Positions 50,668 through 53,860 of a stretch of 53,860 nt of DNA are shown one piece after another. This DNA comes from Halalkalibacter oceani (GTDB lineage: Bacteria; Bacillota; Bacilli; Bacillales; Bacillaceae_D), in the NCBI RefSeq assembly GCF_023715605.1, contig NZ_JAMBOL010000020.1:1-53860 (forward strand), written 5' to 3'. Position 1 is the first letter of the stretch; every line of letters starts with the position of its first letter. Position numbers and translations under genes: made by a program. Below the pieces are notes generated by a model. That model saw nothing but the letters and a program-made list of their open reading frames with translations, did no database searches and was not told the origin of the DNA.

Positions 50668-51741
50668 TCACTCCTTTTGGCGAATTCTTGAGATGATCAT
50701 TCGACCGACATACAGGATCAAGGTCCCTACTGTAAAGATACAAAATGAAGGAAAATAAAATCTTCCTAACAAGTCTAGAAAAGCTATGTCGCTCATCGGC
50801 AGCAAAATGGCAACAAGCATGGCCAATGCGCCAAATAACACGGGTAACCATCTGCGTTTTTGTAAATTCCACAATTCTCCCAAGAGATAGATAGAAAGGG
50901 ACACACGAATAAATGTACCGGATAGCCACTGATAAATCGAAAAAAAATCGACATGCTCCACATATTCTCCCAGTCTCACGATTCTCCATTGAGCGTAAGC
51001 GGGGTATCTCTGGTTAGCCGCTTCATCAGGGCCGAACATCGCAATCGATCCCATCAATGGTCCTAACGTAAGTCCTGTAAGGATGAAGCACATCAACATC
51101 AAGCTTTTAAATCCTGGTTTCTTTGTTAATTTGTGCTGAATCAGCAACATCAAGAAAGACAACTCCAGCAATCCCCCGGCAACGTAAGGAACACCTTTCC
51201 ATAATGGAGCTGTCCCGTTTTCTAACAAAGGAAAAAGCAGGGTATAATCTTTAAACTGAAAATTGGCAATCGCCACAAGATGACCTAGAATAACAACAAA
51301 TGGCAACAATATTCCGCTCACAATTGCAATTGTACGGAGTCCTTGAAAAGCAGCAAAGAAGCATGCAACAAGTGTAGTTCCCGCAAGAACTAGTATCGGT
51401 GTTTGCGGCAAGTAAGATGCGATTGTCCATGTTAGAGTATCTTTTAAGGAAATAAAGCCCATGAGCCATAATAACAAACTATAAATAATCACTAAGATTG
51501 CAGATAAAAACTTTCCAAAGTGCTGATCTAGCCACTTTTTAATGTGTTGATTGTTCATGTTTTGAATGATGTAGTTCAAGCAACCAATCCAGACAGGTGA
51601 AGCGACAAAAACAAGAAGCACTACGAGCCAGGCATCTCGCTTTGATGCTTCGAGTAGTAAAGGGATAATAATCACGTGGTTCATTAATCCAACCGAAAGC
51701 ATAATAATCATGTATGACTGAATAGGAGTAATCTTAGGCAA
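50668..51741 (-). CDS. gerB: Spore germination receptor B subunit (GerB/GerKB permease type)
   Basis: A 357-residue polytopic membrane protein (about 10 helices) of the amino-acid-permease-like GerB family, which holds the germinant-binding pocket. It begins KITPIQSYMIIMLSVGLMNH and contains LPQTPILVLAGTT and LLELSFLMLLIQHK. The start is a TTG at 51741 with GAGGTGAG upstream. It is the first gene; order here is B-A-C rather than the classic A-B-C. A sigma-G-like promoter precedes it. Confidence 0.92.
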   Translation of the reverse strand: MPKITPIQSYMIIMLSVGLMNHVIIIPLLLEASKRDAWLVVLLVFVASPVWIGCLNYIIQNMNNQHIKKWLDQHFGKFLSAILVIIYSLLLWLMGFISLKDTLTWTIASYLPQTPILVLAGTTLVACFFAAFQGLRTIAIVSGILLPFVVILGHLVAIANFQFKDYTLLFPLLENGTAPLWKGVPYVAGGLLELSFLMLLIQHKLTKKPGFKSLMLMCFILTGLTLGPLMGSIAMFGPDEAANQRYPAYAQWRIVRLGEYVEHVDFFSIYQWLSGTFIRVSLSIYLLGELWNLQKRRWLPVLFGALAMLVAILLPMSDIAFLDLLGRFYFPSFCIFTVGTLILYVGRMIISRIRQKE

Positions 51742-51786
51742 AAACTCACCTCAAATCCAACAATTGGAAATAGAAACATCATGAGC

Positions 51787-51817
51787 TATAATTCCCTTAA
51801 CAACTTCGTTCTATTCA
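51787..51817 (-). promoter_or_regulatory. Sigma-G-like promoter of the ger operon
   Basis: On the minus strand: TGAATA (-35, 51812-51817), 18-bp spacer, AATTATA (-10, 51787-51793). This fits the forespore sigma-G pattern GHATR / CATNHTA at all but one position, as expected for germination receptor genes. Confidence 0.65.
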
Positions 51818-51865
51818 TCTGATATTAAGCTAGTCCTGGCTTATATCGGCCGGACCAACTTAGAG

Positions 51866-51905
51866 CAAGAAAAAAATGCTAAGCCCGTCACATCAAAGGC
51901 TTAGC
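51866..51905 (-). terminator. Terminator after the amidase reading frames
   Basis: GGCTTAGC pairs with GCTAAGC(C), 12-nt loop; on the minus strand it is followed by ATTTTTTCTT. Confidence 0.85.
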
Positions 51906-51989
51906 GTATATTTTGTTCATCCAGCCTAGTTATCCATTTTGATAAAACTTTAACGTGCTTGCAGTCAAGCAACCGTTAGCCCAACGAAA

Positions 51990-52680
51990 CTACACATTTT
52001 CAATAATAATCCTTTGTGCTGTTCTCAGGTTGCGTTGTACAGTTCTCAACACATTTTCTTCTTCTGCGTAAGCACCTACTTGCACACCGTCAACAATTAC
52101 ACGTTTAATAGCCATATTGCTTTTCAGATTAGTCGATTTTCTCTTCAAATTAAACGCGCGTGCTAACCCATTAACATGCCCTTGGACAACCGCTTGCCGC
52201 CAATTCGGGTCTCTTAATTTTTGGGCATCGCTTGCATGATCAATAAATCCGTTCTCCGTTAATAAAGCGGGCATTCTGGTTTCTCGCAGTACATGGAAAT
52301 TGGCCTTTTTTTTGCCACGGTTATGCAAGTTATTTACTTTGACAATTTCTAATGTCCCGAATGAACGCTGTTCTCGATGAATCAGACAAACTGTTATGAA
52401 TATAATCTTCATACCCATGTGCTGAACCGTTAAATGCATTAACGTGGATGGATAGAAAATAATCTGCACCCCAAGCATTCGCATCATCTGTACGTTCTTT
52501 TAAGCTGCGCGTAATATCTGCTGTTCTACTCATTTTAATTTGCAGGCCTTCATAATGGTTTTCCAAGAGATTTCGAATGCTATGGGAAATATTTAAGGTA
52601 ATTTCTTTTTCCTGCATCCCATTGCCAATAGCTCCTGGGTCCACTCCCCTGTGACCAGGATCTAAATATAATTTAAACAT
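51990..52680 (-). pseudogene. cwlC: N-acetylmuramoyl-L-alanine amidase, CwlC-like, frameshifted
   Basis: Two frames together make one amidase. The first, from ATG 52680 (RBS GAGGTGG), holds the Amidase_3 start LYLDPGHRGVDPGAIGNGMQ (zinc His), MSRTADITRSLKERT and ADYFLSIHVNAFNGS (zinc His), and stops at 52330. The second continues with VNNLHNRGKKKANFHVLRET, MPALLTENGFIDH (catalytic Glu) and a short SPOR-like end (VQVGAYAEEENVLR). The break lies at about 52340-52375. CwlC of B. subtilis is a mother-cell lytic enzyme. Either an inactivated gene or a sequencing error. Confidence 0.82.
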
Positions 52681-53040
52681 TTTACACCACCTCGTACAAA
52701 TGCAATATGATCGAAGAGTAACGGAGGTATAGGAATTCGTCTGAGGTACATATAAAAATAGGTGATGATAGGCATTACATTTCATTGAATCAGATGATTT
52801 ATTTTAAAGCTAAGAAATTTTCCAAATGCGAGACCATATGTATGAGCAGCAGCAATTAATGTTCCATATTTTTCGTGGGTCAGGCAAACTCTTGTATAGA
52901 CAGTAGGCTGATTGATTATTGATGCTTCTTTCTTAACAAAACACCTAAGTGATTCTCTGTGCATACACTGTATCATTACTACAGGATTATGATTAAATAC
53001 AACTCAGTCCATACATAAAATAATCAAGGAGAGGTTAATT
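52681..53040. other. Intergenic region without a supported gene
   Basis: 360 bp of AT-rich DNA. A minus-strand frame at 52782-52976 (64 codons) has no ribosome site and is not recognised. Nothing else is supported. Confidence 0.5.
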
Positions 53041-53493
53041 TTGAAAATTCCAAAGACAGCCAAAGTCAGTATCCCCTTTCCATCCGTATGGGGGATTGAT
53101 GCTTCTATTGCGGGGAGATCCATTATTAGAGGTATACTTACCATTGATTCCATTGTAGACAACAAAGTAGTAGGTACAGTTAATTTTCGTGGTATACCTA
53201 TTCCGATTAATGGGTATTGGGACGAAAGAGCTAAACAAATAAGTTTCGATTCACCATATGCCTCCTTTTTTGGCAACTTGACAATATTTGATGAGACCGC
53301 TATAAGCATTCGGCATTTCGTTTTAAGTGGACGGTTTATAATGAAACCTCCCTCTTTGCTGGCTGGTGAATACGGAAATTGGATTGCTACAACCTTTACA
53401 ACCCGTTTGGGACCTCCCATATATACTAATGTTTTACCACCTGCTGGTGCCTTTTCAGTCTCAAGTATGCTCTTGGGACAGCAATTATTTTAA
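53041..53493 (+). CDS. Conserved-looking protein of unknown function
   Basis: 150 residues from a TTG at 53041 with AAGGAGAGG well placed upstream. No signal peptide or membrane helix. The sequence is rich in beta-forming and small residues (RGILTIDSIVDNKVVGTVNF, RGIPIPINGYWDERAKQISF, LSGRFIMKPPSLLAGEYGNW), suggesting an all-beta protein with repeats of about 45 residues. Not recognised. A strong terminator follows, supporting a real single-gene unit. Confidence 0.7.
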   Translation: MKIPKTAKVSIPFPSVWGIDASIAGRSIIRGILTIDSIVDNKVVGTVNFRGIPIPINGYWDERAKQISFDSPYASFFGNLTIFDETAISIRHFVLSGRFIMKPPSLLAGEYGNWIATTFTTRLGPPIYTNVLPPAGAFSVSSMLLGQQLF

Positions 53494-53510
53494 TTAGACC
53501 ATGACTTTAT

Positions 53511-53550
53511 AAAAACAACCTTCGTTTGTGATTGACTAAGGTTGTTTTTT
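53511..53550 (+). terminator. Terminator after the unknown gene
   Basis: AAAAACAACCTT pairs with AAGGTTGTTTTT, 15-nt loop, ending in a T-tract; with A runs on the left it may work both ways. Confidence 0.85.
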
Positions 53551-53735
53551 AAAAAGTGTTCTCGGAAAATACAGCCTTGCTTTAAATCTGAGTTTAGCGT
53601 ATATCTCCGTTAAAATGTACTCGGAACCCTTTGATGATCGTGCCTAGTTAGATAAACAAATACTTCCTTATAGAAATAGCCTGCTTGATTAGGTATGTTG
53701 TTTCACAATCCCCGGAAATTTTTAATATAAGTAAC

Positions 53736-53860
53736 TCAAACTTCGCAGACTGAAATTGATAAATAAGCCTTGATATAGGTAGGCAGACCGCTAATCCATT
53801 GCTGAAGTTGACTTTTCATCCATTTTTGAATAGTTTTATTTGACTTTTTAAGGGTATCTT
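53736..53860 (-). CDS. C-terminal end of an unidentified protein (partial)
   Basis: The frame enters from the window edge and reads DTLKKSNKTIQKWMKSQL, then QQWISGLPTYIKAYLSISVCEV and TGA. 41 complete codons. Basic and aromatic, not recognised; a transposase tail is one option. The 185 bp between this stop and the preceding terminator shows no other gene. Confidence 0.35.
   Translation of the reverse strand, partial: DTLKKSNKTIQKWMKSQLQQWISGLPTYIKAYLSISVCEV

Noticed and set aside
52782-52976. 64-codon minus-strand frame
   Set aside because: No ribosome binding site, not recognised, AT-rich surroundings; not enough to call a gene.
1-53860. CRISPR array, tRNA or rRNA genes
   Set aside because: No regularly spaced direct repeats and no tRNA or rRNA-like segments were seen on either strand.

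Overview
The window comes from an endospore-forming, Gram-positive member of the Bacillaceae. The signs are a gerA-type germination operon behind a sigma-G-like promoter, a CwlC-like amidase reading frame, a mannitol PTS operon with a PRD regulator, strong AGGAGG ribosome binding sites with ATG, GTG and TTG starts, and many intrinsic terminators. Genus cannot be fixed from sequence reading alone. Base composition is patchy: the eut, tct and P450 blocks are fairly GC-rich, while the hydantoin block (8.2-16.9 kb) and especially the TRAP/enolase block (35.3-42.9 kb) are AT-rich, so the window looks like a core genome with inserted catabolic modules.

Layout. 1-126: 3' end of a class C group II intron (end of its reverse transcriptase, domains V and VI). 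0.2-5.7 kb: mtlA-mtlR-mtlD for mannitol uptake and oxidation. 5.8-8.0 kb: LysE-type exporter, FadR-type regulator, MOSC protein. 8.2-17.0 kb: a sigma-54 activator and its likely target operon, hyuA-hyuB-M20 amidohydrolase-NCS1 permease (hydantoin or related cyclic ureide use), with a -24/-12 promoter, three matching upstream sites and a MITE-like element between them. 17.0-23.4 kb: gntR-VOC-SDR-Ldh2-tctCAB, uptake and oxidation of an unidentified (hydroxy)carboxylate. 23.5-26.8 kb: small membrane protein, MerR/TipAS regulator, an ErmDL-like leader peptide and attenuator in front of an RlmA-type 23S rRNA methyltransferase, then a thioredoxin-like protein. 26.9-28.9 kb: cytochrome P450 and TetR regulator. 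29.1-35.2 kb: eutW-eutV-eutA-eutB-eutC, ethanolamine degradation without microcompartment genes. 35.3-42.9 kb: TAXI-type TRAP transporter, LacI regulator and two enolase-superfamily enzymes, tied together by an identical LacI-type operator at two promoters and interrupted by an IS1182-type transposase remnant and a palindromic repeat. 43.1-46.7 kb: two-component system, lipoprotein and small protein. 46.9-47.7 kb: aldo/keto reductase. 47.9-51.8 kb (minus): gerB-gerA-gerC germinant receptor. 52-53.9 kb: frameshifted CwlC-like amidase, one unknown protein, and a gene running off the window.

The most interesting item is at 24.8-25.3 kb. A 14-codon leader, MVHYMRLRFPALNR, closely resembles the macrolide-stalling ErmD leader. 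It is followed by erm-like pairing segments and an intrinsic terminator just upstream of an RlmA family gene. This suggests drug-induced ribosome stalling switches on an rRNA methyltransferase of the type linked to macrolide tolerance. Other notable points are the sigma-54 hydantoin circuit, a eutA with no ATG/GTG/TTG start, a duplicated and deleted MOSC gene fragment, and the LacI-controlled TAXI-TRAP/enolase regulon.
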